In this document: positions 17,675 to 25,378 of the stretch, piece after piece | Numbering within the stretch: the stretch's first letter is position 1 | How the letters are laid out: the number at the start of each line of letters is the position of its first letter | From: Agromyces agglutinans | GTDB taxonomy: Bacteria > Actinomycetota > Actinomycetes > Actinomycetales > Microbacteriaceae | Length of the DNA: 64,000 bases | Direction: 5' to 3' | Assembly: GCF_009647605.1 (NCBI RefSeq) | Contig: NZ_WJIF01000005.1 | Coordinates: 62,001-126,000 of the forward strand | Translations under genes and position numbers: made by a program | The notes under the pieces: model-generated | The model's input: only the letters and a program-made list of their open reading frames with translations | Databases searched by the model: none | What the model was told of the DNA's origin: nothing

Positions 17675-18269
17675 GGGCCTCGAGCCGGTTGCGTGCGCCG
17701 AGCTTGCCGATCGCGTTCGAGAGGTAGTTGCGCACCGTGCTCGGCGCGAGCGAGAGCTGCCGGGCGATGCCGGCGATGGTCTCGCCGGCGGCCGAGGCGC
17801 GCAGCACGTCGGCCTCGCGATCGGTGAGCGGGTTGTCGCCGGCGCCGAGCGCTTCGGCGGCCAACTGCGGATCGACGACCCGCTCCCCCGCGCGCACGCG
17901 GCGGATCGCGGCGGCGAGCTGCTCGACCGGGTGGTCCTTCAGCAGGAACGCGCGCGCCCCGGCGGCGAGCGCCCGTGCCAGGTAGCCGGGCCGGCCGAAG
18001 GTCGTCACGACGACCACCGCGCAGCCGGGCACGGCCTCGAGCACCGGTGCGATCATGTCGAGGCCGCTGCGCCCGGGCAGTTCGATGTCGAGGAGCACGA
18101 TGTCGGGCTGCAGGCGCCGCGCCGCGGCGACGATCTCGTCGCCGCGCTCGACCCCGCCGACGACGGCGAGGTCGTCTTCGAGGTCGAGCAGGGTCGTCAG
18201 CGCCGATCGCATGAGGCGCTGGTCCTCGGCGATCAGGATGGTCGTCGGCTCGGGCATGCCGTGGCTCAC
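17643..18269 (-). CDS. NarL/DesR-type response regulator
   Basis: A 208-aa two-component regulator. The receiver domain spans about residues 10-125, with IAEDQ acidic residues, the phospho-acceptor Asp in DIVLLDIELPGRSG and the conserved Lys in FLLKDHP. A LuxR-type helix-turn-helix occupies about 145-205 (LTDREADVLRASAAGETIAGIARQLSLAPSTVRNYLSNAIGKLGARNR). The GTG at 18269 overlaps the kinase stop; an ATG at 18257 is an alternative. It is the partner of the upstream kinase; target genes are not evident. Confidence 0.9.
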   Translation of the reverse strand: MSHGMPEPTTILIAEDQRLMRSALTTLLDLEDDLAVVGGVERGDEIVAAARRLQPDIVLLDIELPGRSGLDMIAPVLEAVPGCAVVVVTTFGRPGYLARALAAGARAFLLKDHPVEQLAAAIRRVRAGERVVDPQLAAEALGAGDNPLTDREADVLRASAAGETIAGIARQLSLAPSTVRNYLSNAIGKLGARNRLEALTTARDRGWL

Positions 18270-19438
18270 CGCCCCCGGTCCTCTGGCACCGGCACGACCG
18301 CGGTGAGCCGGAACCCCGAGGGCGTCGGCCCGGCGCGCAGTTCGCCGCCCGCCGCTGCGACGCGTTCGCGAAGCCCCTCGAGTCCGCGTCCGCCTCGAGA
18401 GCCATCCGAGACGGATGCCTCCGCGGCTGCGCCGCGCCCCGTCACCGGGCCGTCATCGGCGATCTCGACACGTGCACCGCCCGCCTGCACGGTCACCTCG
18501 ATCGCGCAGTGATGAGCATCCGAGTGGCGCAGCACGTTGGTGACCCCTTCGCGCACCACCCAGCCGAGCACCGCGTCGACCGTGATCGGCAGCGAACCGT
18601 CGGGCACGCTGACCGAGGTCGCGACACCCGCGTCCTCGAGGGTGCGGCGCGCGTTCGCGAGCTCCTCGGCGAGGCTGACCGACCGCGCACCGGCGACGAC
18701 CGAGCGGACCTCACTGAGCGCCTCGCGAGCGATGCCCTCGACCTCCGCGACGTGCTCGGCCGCGGCATCCGGATCCCGTGGCATCAGGCGGCGCGCCGCC
18801 TCGGACTTCACGGCGATCACCGAGAGCGAGTGGCCGAGCAGGTCGTGCAGGTCCCGTGAGAAGCGCAGGCGCTCCTCGCCGACCGCCGCGACCGCGAGCC
18901 GCTCGCGCGTGCGATCCAGCTCGCGCGCCAGGGCGACGTAGTACTGCACCAGGTAGTTGCCGGCGCCGCCCGCGAACGCGGCGAACCCGACGAGCACCGC
19001 TGCCTCGAGCGAGCCGGTCTCGAAGCCGACGGCGAGCGCGCCGCTCACCGAGACCGCGCCGACCACGCCCATCGCCCATCGGCGGCGGATCGCGAGCGAG
19101 GCGGCGACCGCGAGCAGCGGGAACAGCAGGGCCTGCCCGGTACGCCAGAGCACCAGGTATCCGCTGCAGAGCAGCAGCAGCGCGACGAACAGCAGCTCGG
19201 TCGCGACCGTCGGCCGGCGGCGCGAGCCGAACGGCAGCGTCACGGTCAGGCCGAAGACCCCGCCCAGCAGCAGCACGGCGGCGACGCGCGCCCAGTCGGC
19301 GGCGGCGAGCGCCGCGACGAGCGGGGCGACCAGCAGCACCGGCGCCGCGATGAGCGACAGCCAGGGCCCCGGCCGGTAGGCGAGCCACGCCATCGGCGGT
19401 GGCGAGGGGCTCGCGTCGAGGTCGTCGATCGTGGTCAT
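18266..19438 (-). CDS. DesK/NarX-type sensor histidine kinase
   Basis: A 390-aa kinase with four to five N-terminal membrane segments (residues about 25-165), a HisKA_3 dimerisation domain (FSRDLHDLLGHSLSVIAVKSEAARRL, His phosphorylated) and a C-terminal HATPase domain (GVTNVLRHSDAHHCAIEV, GRGLEGLRERVAAAGGEL). Membrane-embedded sensors of this class often respond to envelope or lipid state, but no ligand can be read here. It overlaps the response-regulator gene by four bases and must act with it. Confidence 0.9.
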   Translation of the reverse strand: MTTIDDLDASPSPPPMAWLAYRPGPWLSLIAAPVLLVAPLVAALAAADWARVAAVLLLGGVFGLTVTLPFGSRRRPTVATELLFVALLLLCSGYLVLWRTGQALLFPLLAVAASLAIRRRWAMGVVGAVSVSGALAVGFETGSLEAAVLVGFAAFAGGAGNYLVQYYVALARELDRTRERLAVAAVGEERLRFSRDLHDLLGHSLSVIAVKSEAARRLMPRDPDAAAEHVAEVEGIAREALSEVRSVVAGARSVSLAEELANARRTLEDAGVATSVSVPDGSLPITVDAVLGWVVREGVTNVLRHSDAHHCAIEVTVQAGGARVEIADDGPVTGRGAAAEASVSDGSRGGRGLEGLRERVAAAGGELRAGPTPSGFRLTAVVPVPEDRGR

Positions 19439-19493
19439 CGTGTCACGCTCCCGTCGCCCATCCTGTCAGTGCCCCGCCCGCTCAGCGCGGTCG

Positions 19494-19988
19494 TCACGGG
19501 AGCCGTTCATCGGCCGTGCCGTCGACGCGTCGCCGGCCCGCGAGCGGCAGGCCGATCACGAGGATCGCGCCGGTCACGACGTGCATCGCGAGCAGCACGA
19601 CGAGCATCGGCCCGGCCGCTCCGATCGTCACGGGTCCGAGCAGGGAGAGGGCGAGCAGGGTCCACCCGATGATGGCGAAGGTGCGCGGGCCGTGCCCGGT
19701 GAACCGTTCGAGCAGGGCGAGCACGCCCCAGGCGGCGAGTCCGGCGACGAGCGCCGCGCCGATGATCGCGGCCGGGCCGATGGTCTGCGCCGCTGCGCCC
19801 GACCCGACGGCCAGCTCGAGGCCGGCCACCGGTACGGCCACCACCCAGAGGAGCAGCGGCAGCACGACCGCGATCGCGACCGTCGCCGCGCGACCGAGCC
19901 GGCGGCGCCGCGCGCCGGAGGCATCCGGTGCGCGGTCGTCGTCGGCGGTGGGGTCGATGGACGGATGATTCGTCGTCGTCTCGTTCAT
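19494..19988 (-). CDS. DUF6069-like four-helix membrane protein
   Basis: A 164-aa protein with a polar N-terminus and four predicted membrane helices (VAIAVVLPLLLWVVAVPVAG, IGPAAIIGAALVAGLAAWGVLALLERF, IIGWTLLALSLLGPV, MLVVLLAMHVVTGAILVIGLPL). The pattern fits DUF6069 proteins of actinobacteria. The ATG at 19988 is used; a TAGCGT (19996-20001) lies 7 bases before it, suggesting a leaderless transcript. Function unknown. Confidence 0.7.
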   Translation of the reverse strand: MNETTTNHPSIDPTADDDRAPDASGARRRRLGRAATVAIAVVLPLLLWVVAVPVAGLELAVGSGAAAQTIGPAAIIGAALVAGLAAWGVLALLERFTGHGPRTFAIIGWTLLALSLLGPVTIGAAGPMLVVLLAMHVVTGAILVIGLPLAGRRRVDGTADERLP

Positions 19989-20034
19989 GCCTTCGACGCT
20001 ACGAATGACCGGCGGCGTCCGGCAGGGACGGATG

Positions 20035-21546
20035 TCACCGGTTCGCGAGGACGAACGTCCTGGCTGCCGTGACCTCGCCCTCACGATCGGGTTCGACCCG
20101 CGGTGAGGCGCTCTGCCGCCCGTAGGTCTCGAGCAGCCGCAGCCACACCTCGTTCACGGTCGGGTAGGCGGGCACGGCGTGCCAGAGGCGGTCGAGCGGC
20201 ACCTCCCCGACGATCGCGATGGTGGCGGCCTGCAGCAGTTCGGCCACGTCGGGTCCGACGAACGTGGCGCCGATGACGACCTGGCGATCCTCGTCGACGA
20301 CCATGCGGGCCTGGCCGCGATAGCCGTCGGCGTGCACGCTGGCACCCGCGACCCATCCGATCTCGTAGTCGACCGCGCGCACGCGGTAGCCGGCGGCCGT
20401 CGCGGCATCGGCCGTGAGGCCGACCGACGCGACCTCTGGGTCGGTGAACGTGACCTGAGGGACCACCGCATGGTCGGCCGTCGCGACATGCGCGCCCCAC
20501 GGGGCATCCGACACCGCCGTGCCGTTGGCTCGCGCCGCGATGACGTCGCCCGCGGCGCGCGCCTGGTACTTGCCCTGGTGCGTGAGCAGCGCCCGGTGGT
20601 TCACGTCGCCGACGGCGTACAGCCAGTCGAAGCCGGGAACCCGCAGCGTGTCGTCGGTGTCGAGCCAGCGGCCCGGTTCGAGCCCGATCGTCTCGAGGCC
20701 GAGGTCGACGGTGCGGGGCGTGCGCCCCGTCGCGATCAGGACCTCCTGCGCCAGGACCGTCCGGCCGTCGGAGGTCTCGATCCGGACGCCCGACTCGTCG
20801 CGGTCGACGCGCACGGGCTCGATGCCGAGCCGCAGGTCGACGCCCTGCTCGCGCAGGGACTCGGCGACGCGTTCGCCGGCGAACGGTTCCATGCCGGCGA
20901 GCAGGGTGCCGCGCGAGACCAGCGTCACCTGCGTGCCGAAGCCCGCGTACGCCGTCGCCATCTCGGCGGCGACCACGCCGCCGCCGATGATGGCGAGGCT
21001 CTCGGGCACCTCCTGCACGCTCGTGACCTCGCGGCTCGCCCACGGACGGGCGGCGCGGAGTCCCTCGATGCCGGGGATGAGCGGGTCGGAGCCCGTCGCG
21101 ATCGCCACGGCGTGCCGGGCGACGAGGACGAGGGTGCCGCCGTCGGGCGTGGTGACCGTCACCTCGCGGGGGCCGCTGAGCCGGCCGTGACCGCGAACGA
21201 GGTCGATGCCCGCGCTCTGCACCCACGAGACCTGGCCGGCGTCCGACCAGTGGTTCGTGAACGTGTCGCGGCGGGCGAGCACGGCGGCCACGTCGAGGTC
21301 GCCGGTGATCGCCTCGGCGGCGCCGGGCACGCTGCGGGCGGCGCGGAGCGCGGCCGCCGAGCGCAGGAGCGCCTTCGAGGGCATGCACGCCCAGTAGGAG
21401 CATTCGCCGCCGACCAGTTCGTGTTCGACGATGACGGAAGTCAGCCCGCCCTGGACCGCGCGGTCGGCGATGTTCTCGCCCACCGCCCCGCCGACCGGCG
21501 CGATGAGGTCGTATTCCTCGATGAGGGTCGTGTCGATGGTGCGCAT
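20035..21546 (-). CDS. FAD-dependent pyridine nucleotide-disulfide oxidoreductase
   Basis: A 503-aa flavoenzyme of the dihydrolipoamide dehydrogenase/mercuric reductase class. The redox-active disulfide is Cys49-Cys54 in GGECSYWACMPSKALL. The NAD-binding motif is IIGGGVVAAEMATAYAGFG and the second FAD motif is YAVGDVNH. The C-terminal catalytic segment reads AVPAYPTVNEVW, where classical members have HPTxxE. The first FAD-binding loop reads DLIAPVGGAVGEN, so the first Gly of GxGxxG is Val. It is the last gene of a three-gene set with a small protein and a VOC protein. The electron acceptor is unknown. Confidence 0.85.
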   Translation of the reverse strand: MRTIDTTLIEEYDLIAPVGGAVGENIADRAVQGGLTSVIVEHELVGGECSYWACMPSKALLRSAAALRAARSVPGAAEAITGDLDVAAVLARRDTFTNHWSDAGQVSWVQSAGIDLVRGHGRLSGPREVTVTTPDGGTLVLVARHAVAIATGSDPLIPGIEGLRAARPWASREVTSVQEVPESLAIIGGGVVAAEMATAYAGFGTQVTLVSRGTLLAGMEPFAGERVAESLREQGVDLRLGIEPVRVDRDESGVRIETSDGRTVLAQEVLIATGRTPRTVDLGLETIGLEPGRWLDTDDTLRVPGFDWLYAVGDVNHRALLTHQGKYQARAAGDVIAARANGTAVSDAPWGAHVATADHAVVPQVTFTDPEVASVGLTADAATAAGYRVRAVDYEIGWVAGASVHADGYRGQARMVVDEDRQVVIGATFVGPDVAELLQAATIAIVGEVPLDRLWHAVPAYPTVNEVWLRLLETYGRQSASPRVEPDREGEVTAARTFVLANR

Positions 21547-21551
21547 GATGG

Positions 21552-21833
21552 TCAGCGCCCCTCTCCGGCTCCGGCCGGACGGCGCGCGGCCGGCGGCAGG
21601 AAGTCCATCGGTTCGGATGCCTCGCCGTGCCGGTCGCGAACGACGCGGTAGCCCTCGCTGGTCAGGCCGACGGCCATGTACCCCGCGTACCACTCGGGCC
21701 ATTCGTCGTCGTAGATGCCGCCCAGCCGTTCCGCCTCGTACACGCCGTGAGCGGCCGCGGCGGACTTGAGGAGGCGGAGGATGATCTGCTTCGGGGTGTC
21801 CATGATCGAATCCGTTCGCTCGTCGCCGGTCAT
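21552..21833 (-). CDS. Small conserved-looking hypothetical protein
   Basis: A 93-aa protein (core MDTPKQIILRLLKSAAAAHGVYEAERLGGIYDDEWPEWYAGYM) with a helical, Trp/Tyr-rich body and no membrane segment. The start at 21833 overlaps the VOC gene stop (ATGA); an ATG at 21803 would shorten it by 10 residues. The GIYDDEWPEWYAGYMA pattern recalls small proteins found beside flavin oxidoreductases, but I cannot name the family. It sits between the VOC and FAD genes and is probably co-translated with them. Confidence 0.7.
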   Translation of the reverse strand: MTGDERTDSIMDTPKQIILRLLKSAAAAHGVYEAERLGGIYDDEWPEWYAGYMAVGLTSEGYRVVRDRHGEASEPMDFLPPAARRPAGAGEGR

Positions 21834-22270
21834 CGTCCGGGAAGGCGGTCGGTGATCTCCTGGAGGAGCCACTCGTTGCCGTCGGGATCGCTGAAGGTCG
21901 CGAACGAGCTGTAGCTGGCCCGCTCGGGATGGGCACCCGGGATGCGGTGCTCGACACCGGCCCGCACGAACGGGTCGGCCTCGTGGAAGACCTCGGAGAC
22001 CTCGACGCCGCGTTCGGCGATCTCGGCACGGGCGGCCTCGATGTCGGGAACGGCGACGAGGATGCCTCGTACCGATCCCGCGGGCGCGGTGGTGACGCCC
22101 GTGCCGAAGATGATCGACGCGGTCGATGCGGGCGGCGTCAGCTGCACGATGCGGTAGCCCTCGTCGACGACGAGGTCGGCATCGAGGCGGTAGTCGAGCC
22201 GCTGGTAGAAGGCCTTCGTCCGGTCCACGTCGGAGACGGGAAGGACGATGACTTCGAGTTTGAGTTCCAT
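21830..22270 (-). CDS. VOC-family (glyoxalase-like) protein
   Basis: A 146-aa protein with two beta-alpha-beta-beta-beta modules: MELKLEVIVLPVSDVDRTKAFYQRLDYRLDAD begins the first, and SYSSFATFSDPDGNEWLLQEI is the typical end of the second. This is the vicinal-oxygen-chelate fold seen in glyoxalases, dioxygenases and resistance proteins. AGGAGGAAAG lies just upstream of the ATG. It diverges from an HxlR regulator with operator-like repeats between them, so it is probably regulated by that protein together with the two downstream genes. Confidence 0.85.
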   Translation of the reverse strand: MELKLEVIVLPVSDVDRTKAFYQRLDYRLDADLVVDEGYRIVQLTPPASTASIIFGTGVTTAPAGSVRGILVAVPDIEAARAEIAERGVEVSEVFHEADPFVRAGVEHRIPGAHPERASYSSFATFSDPDGNEWLLQEITDRLPGR

Positions 22271-22281
22271 GATCGCTTTCC

Positions 22282-22313
22282 TCCTGATTTAGGACCATTT
22301 GATCCTGATAGGA
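22282..22313. promoter_or_regulatory. Putative HxlR operator pair
   Basis: Two inverted repeats lie in the 76-bp gap between the divergent VOC and HxlR genes: TCCT-N5-AGGA (22282-22294) and TCCT-N3-AGGA (22303-22313). The word TCCTGAT recurs exactly 21 bp apart, two helical turns, placing both sites on one DNA face. AGGACC-ATTT-GATCCT between them is a further dyad. HxlR proteins commonly bind such sites in divergent promoters. Confidence 0.6.
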
Positions 22314-22346
22314 GACTCAACCGTGCGAACGGCGTACTCTATTCCC

Positions 22347-23042
22347 ATGGCGACGAGGAGATATTCCGACGCGTGCGGCATCGCCCGCTCGCTCGACGTG
22401 ATCGGCGAGCGCTGGGCGCTGCTGGTCGTGCGCGAGTTGGTGTTCGGACCGAAGCGGTTCACCGACCTGAGGGCCGGGCTCCAGGGCATCAGCCAGAACG
22501 TGCTGAGCCAGCGGTTGCGCGACCTCGAGGCCGCCGGAGTGGTGACGCGAACCGTGCTCGGGCCGCCCGCCAGCACGCAGGCCTACGAGTTGACGGCGCT
22601 CGGGCACTCGCTCGAGCCGGTGCTGCTCGCGATGTCGCGGTGGGGTGCGCTCACGCCCCCCGAGCCGGGCGCGAAGATGAGCAACGACGCATTCGCGCTC
22701 GCGCTCAGGGCCCTGTTCGTGCCGGCGGCGGCCGGTGCCCCGGCCGACTCACCGGCCGGCGCGTTCGTCGGGCGCGTCCGCCTGCGCCTCACGCGCGACG
22801 CCTTCGACGTCGACGTGCGCCCCGACCGCGTCGAGGTGACCCGCGCCGCGGGTGGCGATCCCTCGACCGTGCTCGAGGCCGACGAATCCGTCCTGCGAGC
22901 GGTCATGTTCCACCGCCGCACGCTCGACGACGCGATCGAGCGCGGCGACCTGCGCGTGCGGGGCGGCATCGCCGAGGCATCCGCGTTCCTCGGTCGCTTC
23001 GCGGCGCCCACCCTCGACGATGCGGTCGCGACCGGCGCATGA
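22347..23042 (+). CDS. HxlR-family regulator with C-terminal SCP2-like domain
   Basis: A 231-aa regulator. Residues about 5-95 form the HxlR winged helix (CGIARSLDVIGERWALLVVRELVFGPKRFTDLRAGL, ISQNVLSQRLRDLEAAGVV). The C-terminal 110 residues (FVGRVRLRLTRDAFDVDV, STVLEADESVLRAVMFHRRTLDDAIERGDLRV) resemble a sterol-carrier/SCP2-like ligand pocket, which could sense a hydrophobic effector. TACTCT (22335-22340) six bases ahead of the ATG suggests a leaderless transcript. Two operator-like repeats lie upstream, so it probably controls itself and the divergent VOC/FAD gene set. Confidence 0.85.
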   Translation: MATRRYSDACGIARSLDVIGERWALLVVRELVFGPKRFTDLRAGLQGISQNVLSQRLRDLEAAGVVTRTVLGPPASTQAYELTALGHSLEPVLLAMSRWGALTPPEPGAKMSNDAFALALRALFVPAAAGAPADSPAGAFVGRVRLRLTRDAFDVDVRPDRVEVTRAAGGDPSTVLEADESVLRAVMFHRRTLDDAIERGDLRVRGGIAEASAFLGRFAAPTLDDAVATGA

Positions 23043-23048
23043 GCGGGC

Positions 23049-23097
23049 GGCCGTAGGTCGGCGATCGGCGTCGGCGGCCGTAGGTCGGCGATCGGCG
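23049..23097. repeat. 27-bp-period tandem repeat between convergent genes
   Basis: A 22-base unit beginning GGCCGTAGGTCGGCGATCGG occurs at 23049-23070 and again at 23076-23097, with a 27-bp period and no mismatch. A partial GCGATCGGCC follows. It lies between the ends of the HxlR and SGNH genes and has no coding role. Confidence 0.7.
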
Positions 23098-23129
23098 ATC
23101 GGCCGGACGCCGGCAGGGCTCGTCGCCGG

Positions 23130-23852
23130 TCAGTCCCCGCCCAGCCCCTCGGCGATCGCCTCGCCGAGCACCCTCGCGCCCGCGGGTGACGGATGCAGGC
23201 CGTCCGACGACATCCCGTCGCGGAACGAACCGTCGTCGGAGCGAAGCCCGGCCGACGCGTCGACGAACCGCCAGCCGCGATCGTCGGCCAGGTCGTCGAG
23301 CCGATCGTTGTACGCCTCGGCGCCCTCGGGGATCGCGTCGATCGGCGGAATCGACACCACGACGACGTCCGCGATGCCGACGGTGTCGACGAGCCGCTCG
23401 AGGTTCGCAGCCGACTCGTCGAACGGGATGCCGAACGCGACGTCGTTCGTTCCCGCCAGCAGCACGAGCACGTCGGCGTCGGACGGCGCCACCTGCCCGG
23501 CCATGCGTGCCGTCGTCGCGCCCCACTCCGCCCAGCCGCCCGCGAAGTCGAAGCCCGCATCGACGGCGTACGTCGCCCACGACGCCGAACCGAGGTCGCC
23601 GGCCGCGAAGTCGACACTGTCGGCGTCGGTGATCGAGTCGCCGACGGCGGCGAACGCCACGCCGGTACGCGGTTCGGCACCATCGGTGGATGCCTCGCCC
23701 GGCTGCGGCTGCTCCGCCGTGCCCGGCGGGGAGCATCCGGCCAGCAATGCGCACGCGACACCGCCCGCGACGAGCGCGAGCAGGACCGCCGCGGGCCGCG
23801 TCGAAGCCGACGCCGTCCGCCGCGCGGGTGGTCGCCGCATCCGTGCCGTCAC
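23130..23852 (-). CDS. SGNH/GDSL-hydrolase lipoprotein
   Basis: A 240-aa exported esterase-like protein. A basic N-terminus and hydrophobic segment end in the lipobox LAGC (Cys40 from the GTG at 23852; an ATG at 23840 is an alternative start). SGNH blocks are present: block I AAVGDSITDADS with the catalytic Ser, block III AGTNDV with Asn, and block V DGLHPSPAG with Asp and His. It should be tethered outside the membrane and deacylate sugar or lipid esters. It follows a RibD_C gene by three bases. Substrate unknown. Confidence 0.8.
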   Translation of the reverse strand: MTARMRRPPARRTASASTRPAAVLLALVAGGVACALLAGCSPPGTAEQPQPGEASTDGAEPRTGVAFAAVGDSITDADSVDFAAGDLGSASWATYAVDAGFDFAGGWAEWGATTARMAGQVAPSDADVLVLLAGTNDVAFGIPFDESAANLERLVDTVGIADVVVVSIPPIDAIPEGAEAYNDRLDDLADDRGWRFVDASAGLRSDDGSFRDGMSSDGLHPSPAGARVLGEAIAEGLGGD

Positions 23853-23855
23853 TCG

Positions 23856-24389
23856 CTATGCCGGCGCATACCGCGCCCGGATGACACCCGACTCGTACGC
23901 CTCCACGTCGATGAGCCGCAACCCGACGGGGTGCGGCGTTCGCAGGCGGTCCTCGGCGTTGCCGACGAGGAACGGGTGGATGCCCGCGTGGATCTCGTCG
24001 ACGAGCCCGGCGTCGAGCAGCGTCGCGGCGAGCTGCCCGTAGCCGTGCGAGATGATCGAGTGGTATCGCTCGCGCAGGTCGCGCACCGTGTCGGCCACGC
24101 CGCCCTCGATGAGCGTCGCGTTCCAGTCGAGCGGCCCTTCCAGGCTCGTCGAGGCGACGAACTTCGGTAGCGCGTTGTAGTGCGCGGCGAAGCCGCGGTC
24201 ATCGGTCTGGGCGGGCCAGTACTCGCGGAAGAACTCGTAGCTCTCGCGGCCGAGCAGCACCGCGTCGGCACCGAACACGAGGGCGTCGGAGTGCCGCACC
24301 AGGTCGGGGTCGTTCTCGTCGAACCAATGCTCCATCTGGTCGAAGACCCCGTCGAGCGTCATTTCGAATGAGATCGTCACGGTTCCCAT
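23856..24389 (-). CDS. RibD_C / dihydrofolate reductase-like protein
   Basis: A 177-aa single-domain member of the RibD_C/DHFR-like family (ISFEMTLDGVFDQMEHW, VLLGRESYEFFREYWP, IISHGYGQLAATLLDAGLVDEIHAGIHPFLVG). This is the third representative of the fold within about 14 kb, each clearly different in sequence. The ATG at 24389 is preferred because the homologous segment begins there. It ends three bases before the SGNH lipoprotein start, so the two are likely co-transcribed. Confidence 0.85.
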   Translation of the reverse strand: MGTVTISFEMTLDGVFDQMEHWFDENDPDLVRHSDALVFGADAVLLGRESYEFFREYWPAQTDDRGFAAHYNALPKFVASTSLEGPLDWNATLIEGGVADTVRDLRERYHSIISHGYGQLAATLLDAGLVDEIHAGIHPFLVGNAEDRLRTPHPVGLRLIDVEAYESGVIRARYAPA

Positions 24390-24420
24390 GCGCCCAGCAT
24401 GCTCCGATCCGGGCCGGATG

Positions 24421-25329
24421 TCACCCGAGCCCGGCGCGCTCCTCCGAGGCATCCTTCGGGCCATCCGCCTCGCCCGCGACCGGTCGATTCGACAGGCCGA
24501 CCGAACCGGCGCCGGCCTCGCCCTTCGAGAGCGCCGCCGCGACCGCGACCGACTCGTCGACGTCGGGGTACTGCGGGCGCAGCTGCACGGCCTGCTGGCG
24601 CCGGTGCTCGCGCTTGGCCTTGCGACCGGACGCGATGAGGTTCAGCGCCTCCACGAGGATCGCGAACGCCATGGGCGCGTAGATGAGCGCCTTGTCGATC
24701 TTGATGCCGAAGCCCTCGGCGATGAGGAAGACGCCGATGAGCAGCAGGAACGACAGCGCGAGCATCTTCACCGTCGGGTGGCGGTTCACGAACGTGAAGA
24801 TGAACCGCGACGCGAAGAGCATGATGCCGAAGGAGAGCACGACGACCGTGACGATGACGACCAGGTTCTCGGTCATGCCGACGGCCGTGATCACCGAGTC
24901 GAGCGAGAAGACGATGTCGAGCAGCAGGATCTGGATGAGCACCGAGCTGAACGTGATGCGCTTGGGCGCGGCGCCGTGCTCGTCCTCGGCGCCTTCGAGC
25001 TTGTGGTGGATCTCGGTGACCGCCTTGTAGACGAGGAAGAGCCCGCCCGCGATCAGGATGAAGTCCTTCACCGAGAAGCCCATGCCGAACCAGACGACCA
25101 CGTCCTCCTTCAGCGTGATGATCCACCCGGCGAAGAAGACGAGCACGACGCGGATCACCATCGCGAGCGTGAGGCCGAGGTTGCGGGCCCGGGCCTGCTG
25201 CTCCTTCGGCAGCTTCGACGCGAGGATCGAGATGAAGATGACGTTGTCGACGCCGAGGACGATCTCGAGGACGAACAGCGTCAGGAACACGGCGATGAGG
25301 TCGGGCGTGAAGGCGAAGGAGAAGTCCAC
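24421..25329 (-). CDS. TerC-family integral membrane protein
   Basis: A 302-aa membrane protein with seven or more helices and the TerC signatures FVLEIVLGVDNVIFISILA and LLLDIVFSLDSVITAVGM, whose acidic residues are thought to bind metal. Members are linked to metal (manganese) export or metal loading of exported proteins and to tellurite resistance. A charged cytoplasmic tail of about 70 residues follows the last helix. The GTG at 25329 stands six bases after TACGAT (25336-25341), fitting a leaderless start; it could also be read from the ECF41 operon 30 bases upstream. Confidence 0.9.
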   Translation of the reverse strand: MDFSFAFTPDLIAVFLTLFVLEIVLGVDNVIFISILASKLPKEQQARARNLGLTLAMVIRVVLVFFAGWIITLKEDVVVWFGMGFSVKDFILIAGGLFLVYKAVTEIHHKLEGAEDEHGAAPKRITFSSVLIQILLLDIVFSLDSVITAVGMTENLVVIVTVVVLSFGIMLFASRFIFTFVNRHPTVKMLALSFLLLIGVFLIAEGFGIKIDKALIYAPMAFAILVEALNLIASGRKAKREHRRQQAVQLRPQYPDVDESVAVAAALSKGEAGAGSVGLSNRPVAGEADGPKDASEERAGLG

Positions 25330-25351
25330 CCGCTCATCGTAGATGGGCGTC

Positions 25352-25378
25352 GGCCGAGCTCAGCGCGTCAGCTCGGCC
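25352..25378 (-). terminator. Inverted repeat overlapping the ECF41 stop codon
   Basis: GGCCGAGCT (25352-25360) and AGCTCGGCC (25370-25378) pair perfectly over 9 bp with a 9-base loop. The structure straddles the ECF41 stop codon. There is no T run, so it may act as an attenuator or partial terminator before the TerC gene. Confidence 0.55.

Noticed and set aside
23049..23097. 27-bp tandem repeat considered as a CRISPR-like array
   Set aside because: Only two units, separated by a 5-base gap, and no cas genes.
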